64,000 nt of DNA. Origin: Lepidonotus clava (Eukaryota > Annelida > Polychaeta > Phyllodocida > Polynoidae). Every line of letters begins with the position of its first letter. Positions within the stretch are counted from its first letter, which is position 1. Of this stretch, positions 1 to 8,503 are shown in pieces. The stretch spans positions 31,340,966-31,404,965 of the forward strand of contig OW387149.1 in assembly GCA_936440205.1 (NCBI GenBank). The letters are read 5' to 3'. Position numbers and translations under genes: made by a program. The notes below the pieces were generated by a model. That model was not told the DNA's origin. It saw only the letters and a program-made list of their open reading frames with translations, and did no database searches.

Positions 1-1
1 T

Positions 2-346
2 CGAAATGCAAGAAGATTGAATTCTTTCCATTTCAAAACTTTTCGTATATATTGCGAACTTTGCAGGAATCTTATTATTAGTAAAGATAATAACCAGTCT
101 GATAAAATGCTTTTGTTGCGTTGTTGTTCGAAACCTGCGCATTCGACTTGTTTTAGAAGGTTATTTATTTCATATCATTCTTATAATTATAATTTTACTT
201 ATATATCAAGTTTTAATTGTCCTTCATGTAGAACTTTATGGGTGAATGGTGAAATTTTTCGAAATGAGTATGTGAGAGTTCATATGAAAAGAGAAAGTTT
301 GTCTTATGTGTATAATTTCACAAAGCTGAGCTTGAAGAGATGTTAA
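2..346 (+). CDS. RING-like zinc-finger protein, cut by the window edge
   Basis: The frame is open from base 2, so the start codon lies to the left of the window. The visible 114 residues hold a zinc-binding pattern: a CELC pair near the start, a CC followed by H-x2-C in the middle, and a closing CPSC pair. The order C-x2-C, C, H-x2-C, C-x2-C is that of RING or RING-variant fingers, which usually bind an E2 enzyme in ubiquitin transfer. Several large DNA viruses and Polinton-type elements carry such proteins, perhaps to act on host defence; that role is inference. A perfect hairpin and a copy of the shared intergenic motif follow directly. A PHD-like finger is the main alternative. Confidence 0.6.
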   Translation, partial: RNARRLNSFHFKTFRIYCELCRNLIISKDNNQSDKMLLLRCCSKPAHSTCFRRLFISYHSYNYNFTYISSFNCPSCRTLWVNGEIFRNEYVRVHMKRESLSYVYNFTKLSLKRC

Positions 347-352
347 TCTTTT

Positions 353-368
353 CAATGTTCTTGATATT
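353..368 (+). promoter_or_regulatory. Shared intergenic motif, copy 1
   Basis: AATGTTCTTGATAT lies a few bases after the stop of the RING-like gene. Looser copies at about 458-474 and 490-503 sit closer to the next start codon at 547. Promoter and transcript-end roles are both possible. Confidence 0.4.
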
Positions 369-378
369 GTATGAGATT

Positions 379-415
379 AATAACATTTATGTTCGAAGTG
401 AACATAAATGTTATT
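379..415. repeat. Perfect hairpin, 16-bp stem
   Basis: AATAACATTTATGTTC, a 5-base loop, then its exact reverse complement. It lies between the RING-like gene and the LPSN-type gene, where it could end a transcript or be a protein-binding palindrome. The stem is AT-rich and no T-run follows, so it is not a bacterial-type terminator. Confidence 0.7.
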
Positions 416-546
416 AAAGTTGAGTTTGGAAATGTTAAGCTATATGAATAGTGTTTAAATGTTCTTAATATTGTACATTCTATATCATTCATGTTCTTTG
501 AAAGTGATATTAATTTAAATCAATAATTAGTTGATATTAGTCAAAA

Positions 547-1536
547 ATGGAGGAAACTTTTGGTGGTGAATTTTATTTAACTTTACCTTCCAATACTATT
601 CATAAAACGAAAGAAAATAAGACTAGTCATTATTATATAGAACTTCAAAATGCTATTGAATGTAAGGGACAATGGCAGTTAGCATTAGTTGAAATAGATT
701 TCCCTAAATCTTGGTACAATTATCCAGTTCATCTTTCACAAAATCGAACTATATATTTGTTGAGAAAAACTTTTCATTTAAAAAGACGTGAAAATCCAGA
801 TATAGATAGATTTGGCATAGAATCTTTAGATGAATTGAACGAAGAAGAATCTTTTGGTTTACGACATATGTATTTCGAATTGAGTTTTGGCTATTATTCG
901 ATTAAACATTTGGTAGATGTATTGAATGAAAAGATAGCTGAATTTGAGAATTCTATATCTGGTGTAGGTCGTGTTTCTTATAGAAGATATTCTAAATTTG
1001 AGTATAATTCTGTAAATAATAGAGTAACTTTTCGAGTGGGTAAAGGGGACAGTATTATACTTCCTACTTTTTTAGTTAGAGTTTTACGTTTAGAAGATTC
1101 TATAGAACCTGATGATTCATTATTTACATATACATTTGATGGACCAGAGTTAACGTCTACTGTTGATGATGTTAATGAGGTTATGAGGATGCATTATTTT
1201 GGTTTGAGTCAAAATAGAGATCAAACGGACTTTTATCTGTATGAAGGAAGTGGGGTTGCAAGATTTCACGTAGATTCTAGTAATATGTTTATTTATACAA
1301 ATTTGGTAGATTTTCAAATGGTAGGTGATGTGAAAACGAGGTTATTACGAACAGTTAATTGTGCAGGGGAATATGGAAAAATAATTAAAAGAATATATAC
1401 TCATCCACATTATAAGAAATTAGCATATGAAAAGATTAAGGAGATTGAAATAAAAATAACAACTGATGATGGTGAATTGGTTAAGTTTGAGTTTGGCACA
1501 GTTTGCATTATTTTACATTTCCGGAAAATTTCATAG
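547..1536 (+). CDS. Polinton LPSN-type protein, probable capsid-associated (minor capsid/penton candidate)
   Basis: 329 residues, starting at an ATG in a good context just after an AT-rich spacer. The N-terminus reads FYLTLPSN, and about residues 35-60 hold a stretch like GQWQLALVEIDFPKSWYN. From memory, this N-terminal pattern is typical of an abundant class of unnamed invertebrate proteins linked to Polintons. The rest is rich in short beta-prone segments with no catalytic motif that I recognise. By size and company it could be the single-jelly-roll minor capsid (penton) protein, but I assign that only by elimination; a fibre or other virion protein is the alternative. It lies between the RING-like gene and polymerase B. 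Confidence 0.6.
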   Translation: MEETFGGEFYLTLPSNTIHKTKENKTSHYYIELQNAIECKGQWQLALVEIDFPKSWYNYPVHLSQNRTIYLLRKTFHLKRRENPDIDRFGIESLDELNEEESFGLRHMYFELSFGYYSIKHLVDVLNEKIAEFENSISGVGRVSYRRYSKFEYNSVNNRVTFRVGKGDSIILPTFLVRVLRLEDSIEPDDSLFTYTFDGPELTSTVDDVNEVMRMHYFGLSQNRDQTDFYLYEGSGVARFHVDSSNMFIYTNLVDFQMVGDVKTRLLRTVNCAGEYGKIIKRIYTHPHYKKLAYEKIKEIEIKITTDDGELVKFEFGTVCIILHFRKIS

Positions 1537-1564
1537 TTTTGTTTTTAGATTTTTTTTATAATGT

Positions 1565-1580
1565 AAAACGTTCTTGAGAT
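1565..1580 (+). promoter_or_regulatory. Shared intergenic motif, copy upstream of PolB
   Basis: ACGTTCTTGAGAT, about 30 bases after the LPSN-gene stop and about 150 bases before the polymerase start. It differs from the consensus AATGTTCTTGTGATA at two positions. Confidence 0.4.
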
Positions 1581-1631
1581 GAATGGTCTAATGGTCTAAA
1601 ATCGAAAGTTGTTTTATTATGTATAGAAACT

Positions 1632-1695
1632 GAAATAGTTTCAGTCTGAAACGCTAGGTGGTTGAAATAGCTTTCAGTCTGAAACGCTAGGTGGC
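1632..1695 (+). repeat. Two tandem 32-base units just upstream of PolB
   Basis: Two near-identical units, each ending in CTGAAACGCTAGGTGG, lie 20 bases before the polymerase start codon. The 12-mer ACGCTAGGTGGC at its right edge recurs in reverse complement at 18,213-18,224 near the right end of the element. A control element is possible; nothing proves it. Confidence 0.6.
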
Positions 1696-1715
1696 ATGAC
1701 TGAGAAGGTAGCCGA

Positions 1716-4700
1716 ATGAAAAGGAAACGAATATTGGGTGGTCTTATTGTAGATTATGATTTTTATCCAAGAAATAAGCATGTGGATATTGAATTTTATT
1801 TTCAAAAGAAATTTAATGTTCTGTATCAGAAATTGGAAAGTAAACTGAGTGTACATGGAGGGATAAAGTTTCAAATTTCTTTTAATGCAACTTTAGGAAA
1901 ATACAATTTAGATACAAACGAATACTTTGAAATCAAACCTTGGTTTCAAAGCCATGTAATTCAAGTCTTAACGTTCTATTCATTAAAGGAAAAGTTGTTA
2001 TCTGCGTTAAGAGTAATTTTAGCATTATTTGACGGTTTTGTTCAAGCTGGTTCTGGTTGGTTTCTAACGGGGATAAATTTGGTAAGATTAGGAGTTTTTA
2101 GAGCTAATCCTTTTGGTGGTAAAAAGATAGAGTTACCTGATTGGTTGAAAGCTAAGAGATTGATTAATTTAGGTTGTGAAGATAATAAGTGTTTTGTTTA
2201 TTGTATATTAGCTTCAATTTATGGAGTTTTTAAAGATTTAAGTAAATATTCATTATTATTGAATAGTTTAAATTTAAAAGGTATTTCGTTTCCTGTGAGA
2301 TTGTCAGATATTCCAAAATTTGAAAAGAATAATAATGTTACAGTTAATGTTTTCGGTCTTTTTAACGAAATTTCATGTAATCGAAGTTCAAGATTGGTTC
2401 CATTTCCTATGTATATTTCTACGAATTTTACAAGTGAACATAGAAGACACGTAAATTTGTTGTTGTTTAAGGATCATTATTTATTTATTAAAAATTTGGA
2501 TAAGTTTATAAGACCATTTTATTGGAAAAGAACAAGGTATTTTTGTGATAGATGTTTACAATCTTTCAATAAGAAAGTGGATTGTGAAATGCATACTAAG
2601 TCTACTTGCTATGATAATAAGTATACTGGACAGTCTTACAATTTACCAGTAAAAGGTACGAAAGTTAAGTTTAGATCATATCATAAACAAATTAAACATC
2701 ATTTTGTTGTTTATGCAGATTTTGAGACTTTTAATTCAAATATAAATTGTTTTAAGGGAAAGTCTACTGTATTAAAATCAAAACATACTTTAAATGCAGT
2801 AGGAGCAGTTCTTGTTTCTAAATATTCTGAATATTCTCAACCTCCATTTATTTATGTAGGAAAACGTGTTATGCAAAAATTTATTCATTATTTGAATCAA
2901 GTAAGAGCCGAAATTTCGTATATTTTTGATAATAATAGGAAAGTTTTAGAATTGACTGTTTCAGATTTAGCACATTTATCAAAGCAAACTCGATGCTACT
3001 TGTGCGGTATTTCGTTTTCAGAATTGGGTGTAAAGAAGGTTATAGATCACGCACATTTAGGTAGAGAAGGAAAAGGTAGAGATGTGAATTATGCATGCAA
3101 TACTTGCAATTTGGTTAGAAGTTCTTTAAGGTTTCCAAATTTTAAAATTCCTATAGTCATGCATAATGCAATGAATTATGACACACATTTTATTGTTAAA
3201 GAAATACATGAGTGTATACAGGAAACTAGTAAAGTAACTGTTTTACCACGAAGCGTTGAAAAATTTTTGACTTTAAGTTTTGATGGTTTTTTTATAATTG
3301 ATTCATTTCAATTTCTTCCTAATTCATTATCAAATTTAGCAGATCTTTTGGTTCAAAAGGGTAGTGATGAATTCATAGAAACGAGAAAGTATTTCAATAA
3401 TAAGTGGTTAAAGTATGTTGTTAGGAAAGGAGTTATGTGTTATGACTATATAGATTCTTGGGATAAATTGAAGGAGCAATGTTTACCAGATAAATCACAT
3501 TTTTTTAATGTTCTTACGAATAAAGATATTACTGAAGAAGAATACAAATTAGCTTTGAAAATGTTTAATATTTTTAATTGTAGAAATATTGAAGATTATT
3601 TGAAAGTTTATTTAAAAATTGACGTTCTTTTGCTTACTGATGTGTTTGAATCGTTTCGAGAGAGAAGTTTAGATTATTATGGTTTAGATCCTGTTCAATA
3701 TTTGACTGCACCAGCTCTTAGTTATGATGCTATGTTAAAATTTACAGGTATCAAATGCGATTTATTGACAGAGTTGGATATGTATAATTTTTTTGAAAGA
3801 GGAATACGTGGTGGTATTACAAATGTTGTTAGACGATATGCTGAGGCTAATAATGCGGATGAGTATATTGTATATTATGATTGTAATAATCTCTATGGAT
3901 TTGCTATGTCGCAACCTTTACCATACAAAGATTTTGTTTGGTTAGATTCAGCAAAATTTTTTAATGAGGAAAAAATTTTAAAGTTGACGGATGAAGGAAG
4001 AACAGGTTATGTGTTTGAGGTAACGTTACTTTATCCTTCTAGATTGCACGACTTACATGACATGTTTCCTTTAGCTCCGGAGAAATTGTCAATCCATTAT
4101 AATCAATTATCATCATATGCTAAGGATGTATTATCTAAATTTAATATGCACTATAATAAAAGTCCGGAGAAATTGATTTCTACTTTGTTTAGAAAGGTTA
4201 GGTATATTGTGCATTATAGAAATTTGAAATTATATTTACAGCTGGGTATGAAGATCGAAGAAATTCATAGGATTTTATCATTTAAACAGAAATGTTGGAT
4301 GAAACCATATATCGATTTTAACAATAAGAAAAGACAAGAATCTGTTTCTTTATTTGATAAAGAATTTTTTAAATTGATGAACAATTCTACATTCGGAAAA
4401 TGTATGGAGAACGTGAAAAGACGCGTTTCTATGGAATTAACTTCATGCCCAAAAAGGGCTTCTTTTTTGATTAATAGACCAACTTTCCAGTCTGTAAATG
4501 TATTTGATTCCGACTTCGTTGGAATTCAGTTCAGGAAACCACAGTTGTTATTGGATAAACCAATTTATTTAGGATTCTGCGTTTTGGATTTGTCTAAATT
4601 ACACATGTTTGATTTTCATTATAATGTTATGCTGAAAAATTTTACTTTAAAGAATATTCAATTGCTGTATACTGATACAGATTCTTTGATTTACAAGATA

Positions 4701-5210
4701 AGAGATGAGAATTTTATGAGAAAAATGAAAGGTTTGCTGCATTATTTTGATTTTTCTAATCTTTCAACAGAACATGAATTGTACAATAATGAGAACTATA
4801 AGGTACTTGGAAAATTTAAGGACGAAACTGGTGGTAAAAGGATACGTGAATTTGTTGCATTACGTCCTAAATTATATTCAATATTTTTAGAAGATGGTAA
4901 TGTTATTAAACGTGCAAAGGGAATAGCTAGATCAAGTGTAGATGCATTATTTCATTCTGAATTTAAAGATGTATTGATGAAGTGTTCTCAAATTAGAACA
5001 CAGTTTCATTCTATTAGAAGTTTTAAACATGATGTTTATACTATTAAGCAGGAGAAACTGGCTTTATCTCCTTTTGAAGATAAAAGATGGTTATATCCAA
5101 ATGGAATTAAATCTTTAGCATATGGTAATTATAATATATGTTCAAGAAAAAGAAAAATTTGCACGAGGAAAAAAAAGTACGAGGAAAAAAGAGTTAGGGA
5201 TTTTGAATAA
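1716..5210 (+). CDS. POLB: Protein-primed family B DNA polymerase (Polinton PolB)
   Basis: 1164 residues, the usual size for a Polinton polymerase; it copies the linear element from protein-primed ends. Motifs in order: exonuclease I as YADFETF near residue 335; a zinc/HNH-like insert with CYLC, IDHAHLG and CNTCN near 430-470, common in this family; exonuclease II with HNAMNYD near 490; exonuclease III in YLKIDVLLLTDVF near 630; polymerase motif A as DCNNLYGFAMSQ near 722; motif B as NNSTFGK near 889; motif C as YTDTDS near 985; and a conserved GKFKDETGGKRIREFVALRP block near 1030. The tail is very basic. All expected catalytic acids are present. The first ATG of the frame is used, after tandem 32-base repeats. 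The family call is firm. Confidence 0.97.
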   Translation: MKRKRILGGLIVDYDFYPRNKHVDIEFYFQKKFNVLYQKLESKLSVHGGIKFQISFNATLGKYNLDTNEYFEIKPWFQSHVIQVLTFYSLKEKLLSALRVILALFDGFVQAGSGWFLTGINLVRLGVFRANPFGGKKIELPDWLKAKRLINLGCEDNKCFVYCILASIYGVFKDLSKYSLLLNSLNLKGISFPVRLSDIPKFEKNNNVTVNVFGLFNEISCNRSSRLVPFPMYISTNFTSEHRRHVNLLLFKDHYLFIKNLDKFIRPFYWKRTRYFCDRCLQSFNKKVDCEMHTKSTCYDNKYTGQSYNLPVKGTKVKFRSYHKQIKHHFVVYADFETFNSNINCFKGKSTVLKSKHTLNAVGAVLVSKYSEYSQPPFIYVGKRVMQKFIHYLNQVRAEISYIFDNNRKVLELTVSDLAHLSKQTRCYLCGISFSELGVKKVIDHAHLGREGKGRDVNYACNTCNLVRSSLRFPNFKIPIVMHNAMNYDTHFIVKEIHECIQETSKVTVLPRSVEKFLTLSFDGFFIIDSFQFLPNSLSNLADLLVQKGSDEFIETRKYFNNKWLKYVVRKGVMCYDYIDSWDKLKEQCLPDKSHFFNVLTNKDITEEEYKLALKMFNIFNCRNIEDYLKVYLKIDVLLLTDVFESFRERSLDYYGLDPVQYLTAPALSYDAMLKFTGIKCDLLTELDMYNFFERGIRGGITNVVRRYAEANNADEYIVYYDCNNLYGFAMSQPLPYKDFVWLDSAKFFNEEKILKLTDEGRTGYVFEVTLLYPSRLHDLHDMFPLAPEKLSIHYNQLSSYAKDVLSKFNMHYNKSPEKLISTLFRKVRYIVHYRNLKLYLQLGMKIEEIHRILSFKQKCWMKPYIDFNNKKRQESVSLFDKEFFKLMNNSTFGKCMENVKRRVSMELTSCPKRASFLINRPTFQSVNVFDSDFVGIQFRKPQLLLDKPIYLGFCVLDLSKLHMFDFHYNVMLKNFTLKNIQLLYTDTDSLIYKIRDENFMRKMKGLLHYFDFSNLSTEHELYNNENYKVLGKFKDETGGKRIREFVALRPKLYSIFLEDGNVIKRAKGIARSSVDALFHSEFKDVLMKCSQIRTQFHSIRSFKHDVYTIKQEKLALSPFEDKRWLYPNGIKSLAYGNYNICSRKRKICTRKKKYEEKRVRDFE

Positions 5211-5246
5211 TCAGTTCTTTTTTTTCTTTTTTTCTAGTTAATGTGA

Positions 5247-5263
5247 AAATGTTCTTGTGATAA
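5247..5263 (+). promoter_or_regulatory. Shared intergenic motif, copy upstream of the PC4-like gene
   Basis: AAATGTTCTTGTGATA, about 40 bases after the PolB stop and 114 bases before the ATG of the PC4-like gene. This is one of the copies closest to consensus. Confidence 0.45.
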
Positions 5264-5362
5264 GCATGTGGTTCACTCTTTGTGTTTTGAATTTCCAAGA
5301 TTTACTTACGATTGTAGTGTTTTTGAATTTTGTTTCTGAATTTTGTTTCAAGGTATTTAGTT

Positions 5363-5701
5363 ATGCCTAAGTCTAAGAGTTCTAAAATGGCTAGTGAGAG
5401 ATTATATGTTTCAGCTTTCGGTAGTAAGAAGAGGGTTGATGTTACTCGTTTTAATGGAGATTTGTATTGTCATATAACTGATGTGATGCGAGACAAGACT
5501 GTTTCTATGAAAATGGAAGAGTTTCAAGATTTGAAAAGTGTAATTTCTAGTAAGATTTCAAAACTTCAAAAGTATAACGATGAAGAGCGAAGTTCAAGGA
5601 AGAGAAGGAAGTCAAGTTTTACAAAATTTAAACCAGAGTTGAGTGATGATGAAACGGAGGAAAGTGATTGTAGTGAGGGAACTTCACAGATTGGTTCGTA
5701 A
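5363..5701 (+). CDS. PC4/Sub1-like single-strand DNA-binding protein
   Basis: 112 residues from the ATG at 5363; the frame is open upstream but the next in-frame start candidates are weak. Residues about 13-60 read as ERLYVSAFGSKKRVDVTRFN, then GDLYCHITDV and a helix with MEEFQDLKSVI. This matches the order of the PC4 coactivator fold: beta strands with basic residues, a short loop, then a C-terminal helix. PC4 proteins bind single-stranded DNA and melted promoters. The tail is basic (RRKRR-like) and then acidic with many serines, the reverse order of the classic human PC4 layout. Position right after PolB suggests a replication or transcription helper. Recognition is by eye only; a profile search would settle it. 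Confidence 0.55.
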   Translation: MPKSKSSKMASERLYVSAFGSKKRVDVTRFNGDLYCHITDVMRDKTVSMKMEEFQDLKSVISSKISKLQKYNDEERSSRKRRKSSFTKFKPELSDDETEESDCSEGTSQIGS

Positions 5702-5716
5702 ATGTTCTTGTGATAT
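5700..5716 (+). promoter_or_regulatory. Shared intergenic motif overlapping the PC4-like gene stop
   Basis: AAATGTTCTTGTGATA begins within the TAA stop codon and lies 117 bases before the next ATG. The tandem duplicate of the same site is at 6086-6101, also 117 bases before its ATG. Confidence 0.45.
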
Positions 5717-5818
5717 CTTTGAATCGTAGGGTTATAAGGTACCAGGTTTAGCCTAGATTCTTAGGTTGTAAGGTATCAGGTTTGTATATCACGTTTAAGT
5801 TTATCAGACTTTATAGAA

Positions 5819-6034
5819 ATGACGGTTAACTTTTTAAACAAGCCAGAAAAAAAAAATTGTAGCAAGTGTAATAATCTTGTATTATTAGTTGAAGGTAAAA
5901 CTTATTGCAAGCAATGTCAGGGTGAAATGTTTAGAGAGTGTCTTAATTGTGGATTACCTTATTATTATGTATGCAAAAATTGTTTGCCTCCTAAGTTGAA
6001 TATTCCACAGTTTATAATTGGAAGAGTTGAGTGA
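5819..6034 (+). CDS. Zinc-ribbon protein, short upstream copy
   Basis: 71 residues, starting MTVNFLNKPEKKNCSKCNN. Three Cys pairs are visible: CSKC, CKQC and CLNC, followed by CKNC, consistent with one or two zinc ribbons. It is the shorter member of a tandem pair and shares its first 45 or so residues with the 244-residue neighbour at 6205. It may be a working small protein or a decaying duplicate; the sequence alone does not decide. No homologue is recognised. Confidence 0.5.
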   Translation: MTVNFLNKPEKKNCSKCNNLVLLVEGKTYCKQCQGEMFRECLNCGLPYYYVCKNCLPPKLNIPQFIIGRVE

Positions 6035-6204
6035 TGATGAAACGGAGGAAGTGATCGAGTGTGAGAACTTCACAGATTGGTTCGTAAATGTTCTTGTGAT
6101 AGCTATGGATCATAGGGTTGTAAGGTACCAGGTTTAGCCTAGATTTGTAGGTTGTAAGGAATCAGGTTTGTATATCATATTTAAGTATATCAGACTTTAT
6201 AGAA

Positions 6205-6939
6205 ATGGCGGGCAACTTTTTAAACAAGCCAGAAAAGAAGAATTGTAGCAAGTGTTATAATCCTATATCATTAGTTGAAGGTAAAACTTACTGCGAGCAA
6301 TGTCAGGGTGAAATGTTTAGAGAGTGCCTTAATTGTGGATTACCTTATGATTCTCCTCGATTTTTTACTATGGATGATGATAAGTGCAACAATTGTATGT
6401 CTTCTAAGAAAGATAATTCACTTTCAAAAATGACGAAGAAAAAAATTGAAAGTTGGAATGTAGATTTTGATGCTGACGACGACGAGAAAGATTCTACATT
6501 GATTTTACAACCAGAAGTAGATAATGCGAAAGATGAGAAGCATAAGAAGTTGAATATTCCAAAGTTTTTAATTTCTGATGATGATGATGATGATGATTTA
6601 GAAATCAATATATATGCACCTGAATCTGAAAAGAAGGTTGCTGGAAAAGGAAAGAGGAAATTGAAGGATAGAGATGGAGTTGATGAAAAGGATAAAGTAC
6701 ACGTAGGAAGGAAAAAGAACGATAAAGTGGAGGATAGTAAAGTAAAGGGTAGTAAAGTAAAGGACAGTAAAGTAAAGGATACTAAAAGAAACGTTTCTAG
6801 ATCTAGAAAGAAGTTGGAGTCTAAAATTAATACAAAATCTAAAGTGGAATTAAGGTTTGAAGAACTTGGAAAACATTCTGAACATGCTTTGGAATATTCA
6901 GGTAATATTAATATTCCTTTAAAACTTTGTTTTATATAA
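6205..6939 (+). CDS. Zinc-ribbon protein with long charged tail, full-length copy
   Basis: 244 residues. The N-terminal 70 hold Cys pairs CSKC, CEQC, CLNC and CNNC, a double zinc-ribbon layout. The middle alternates acidic runs (DADDDE, a run of D near residue 130) and basic runs, with a short lysine-rich repeat of the form SKVKDSKVKD near 170-195. The C-terminus is less charged. Zinc ribbon plus acidic and basic low-complexity segments suggests a nucleic-acid or transcription-machinery partner, for example a late gene regulator; this is inference. I do not recognise a named family. It is the downstream copy of a tandem duplication, then a 600-base gap precedes the integrase. Confidence 0.65.
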   Translation: MAGNFLNKPEKKNCSKCYNPISLVEGKTYCEQCQGEMFRECLNCGLPYDSPRFFTMDDDKCNNCMSSKKDNSLSKMTKKKIESWNVDFDADDDEKDSTLILQPEVDNAKDEKHKKLNIPKFLISDDDDDDDLEINIYAPESEKKVAGKGKRKLKDRDGVDEKDKVHVGRKKNDKVEDSKVKGSKVKDSKVKDTKRNVSRSRKKLESKINTKSKVELRFEELGKHSEHALEYSGNINIPLKLCFI

Positions 6940-7537
6940 AGTTGAAATTTGTTAAGTGTGTGTAAAGTAAGGAGAATTTGAATGCCGGTGGATATTGGAT
7001 TGAATGTATATTGAAGGTTTGTTCAAATTAATCAAGACTGAAATGTTTGTTCAAAGTAATCAAGACTTTATGCACCTAATTAGTTATTTATTTATTTATA
7101 ATATTGCATATTAATTTATTCAGGTAAATTTGTAGTTTACTCTGATAAATTGTAGTAATATGCAATCTTGCGGAGACGCGAGGGTATTTCGGAGGTCCGT
7201 AATACTATGTATATATGAAGAATAATTATTTCTAAAGACTGGAAGAAATTGGAAACTCTTTTGTGATTGTATCATTTGTGAACGCATTATAGGATATCCA
7301 TTTTGTGTTCCAACTAAATTGTTAAGAATGATTATTGAATTTTGATTTGATTGCATGATTAATTTAGATTGTGATACAGTTCATGTAGAGTGGAATGCGA
7401 TTCTAGTCGATAGTTTTGTTATTCATGTATAAATTGTATATATAACGACTTAAAATTATGAATTTAAGTTGCTTCTTGCATTTATTGAAAATGCTTGGCA
7501 TGTTTGTTTCGAAAAGCTTGTTTGATGTATTTCAGTT
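6940..7537. other. Intergenic spacer before the integrase
   Basis: AT-rich, with a short direct repeat (TTTGTTCAAA..TAATCAAGACT at about 7018 and 7043). A 78-codon minus-strand frame at 7120-7356 has no recognisable features. No exact copy of the shared motif is visible here. Confidence 0.5.
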
Positions 7538-8488
7538 ATGTCTGTTATGAAAAGGAAATTACTAACTTCAATCTATTTTAATTTGCAACATCCAGCATCT
7601 TACAGTTCAAAACGAAAATTATATTTAGCTGCAAGAAAAATTGACCCAAATATTACTTTAGAAGATGTAGATTCATTTCTAAGTAATACTAAAACTTATA
7701 CATCTCATAAGGCTGGAAGAAGAAAGTTTCCTCGAAGAAAGATTATTGTTCGAGGAATTAATGATCAGTGGCAACTGGATTTGATCGTTTTACCAAATTT
7801 GAAAAAATTCAATAATGGTTTTACAAATATTCTTGCAGCAATTGATTGTTTTTCAAGATATGCTTATGTAGAGCCGATGAAAACAAAATATGCAAAGGAA
7901 ACTTTACAAGCTTTTAAAAGAATTCTTGATAGAGCAGGTGTGAAACCGCGAAATGTGCAGACAGATGAAGGAAATGAATTTAAAGGAGTTTTTCGAGAAT
8001 TTTTAAAAAAGAATAATATTCATTATTTTTCTACATATCAGGATACTAAGTGTGCTATTGTAGAGCGTTTTATTAGAACTTTTAAGAATAAATTGTTTAA
8101 ATATTTAACTGCAATAAATTCAAAAAGTTATGTTCCTATACTTCCACAAGTTATTTTATCTTATAACAACTCGAAGCATAGATCTTTAGGTTTACCACCT
8201 TCTGAAGTTGATAAGAAAAACGAAGATAAGTTGTGGATGAAACAGTATAAAGATTTTCTTTATACAAATATTAAGAATGTTGCATCTTTAAAGGTAGGTG
8301 ATAAAGTTAGAATAAGACATTATAGAAAAACTTTTGAACGTGGATTTTCAGTGAATTGGAGTAGAGAAATATTTCAGATAGTATTTGTTTTGAACACAAA
8401 GCCAGTTACTTACATTCTTTCAGACAGTTCAAATGAAATTTTGAAAGGTAGTTTTTATAGATATGAAGTAATAAAAATACAACCTTGA
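7538..8488 (+). CDS. INT: Polinton integrase (rve/DDE superfamily)
   Basis: 316 residues; it joins the element's ends to host DNA. The catalytic core shows D81 in WQLDLIV, D143 in QTDEGNEF and E176 in IVERFIRT, in the order and spacing of the retroviral-type integrase fold that Polintons share. FTNILAAIDCFSRYAYVEPM is the classic strand-2/3 segment. An N-terminal helical region (residues 1-60) lacks an obvious HHCC zinc site. The C-terminus (from about 245, LKVGDKVRIR) looks like an SH3-type beta domain. The gene sits 15 bases before the ATPase gene, so the two may share a transcript. Confidence 0.95.
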   Translation: MSVMKRKLLTSIYFNLQHPASYSSKRKLYLAARKIDPNITLEDVDSFLSNTKTYTSHKAGRRKFPRRKIIVRGINDQWQLDLIVLPNLKKFNNGFTNILAAIDCFSRYAYVEPMKTKYAKETLQAFKRILDRAGVKPRNVQTDEGNEFKGVFREFLKKNNIHYFSTYQDTKCAIVERFIRTFKNKLFKYLTAINSKSYVPILPQVILSYNNSKHRSLGLPPSEVDKKNEDKLWMKQYKDFLYTNIKNVASLKVGDKVRIRHYRKTFERGFSVNWSREIFQIVFVLNTKPVTYILSDSSNEILKGSFYRYEVIKIQP

Positions 8489-8503
8489 GTGTTTTAAGTA
8501 TAT

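Larger units (their letters stand above)
5637..6345 (+). repeat. Tandem duplication of about 386 bp carrying a zinc-ribbon gene and its upstream region
   Basis: Sequence from the end of the PC4-like gene (GAGTTGAGTGATGATGAAAC) through the intergenic motif, a spacer with GGTACCAGGTTTAGCCTAGA and the first part of a zinc-ribbon gene occurs twice, offset by 386 bases (ATGs at 5819 and 6205). The second copy starts with a remnant of the PC4-like gene end. The copies differ by scattered substitutions and length changes, so the duplication is not brand new. Confidence 0.9.

Noticed and set aside
7120-7356. Minus-strand frame before the integrase
   Set aside because: All other genes run the other way and the sequence has no motif, membrane segment or compositional sign of coding.
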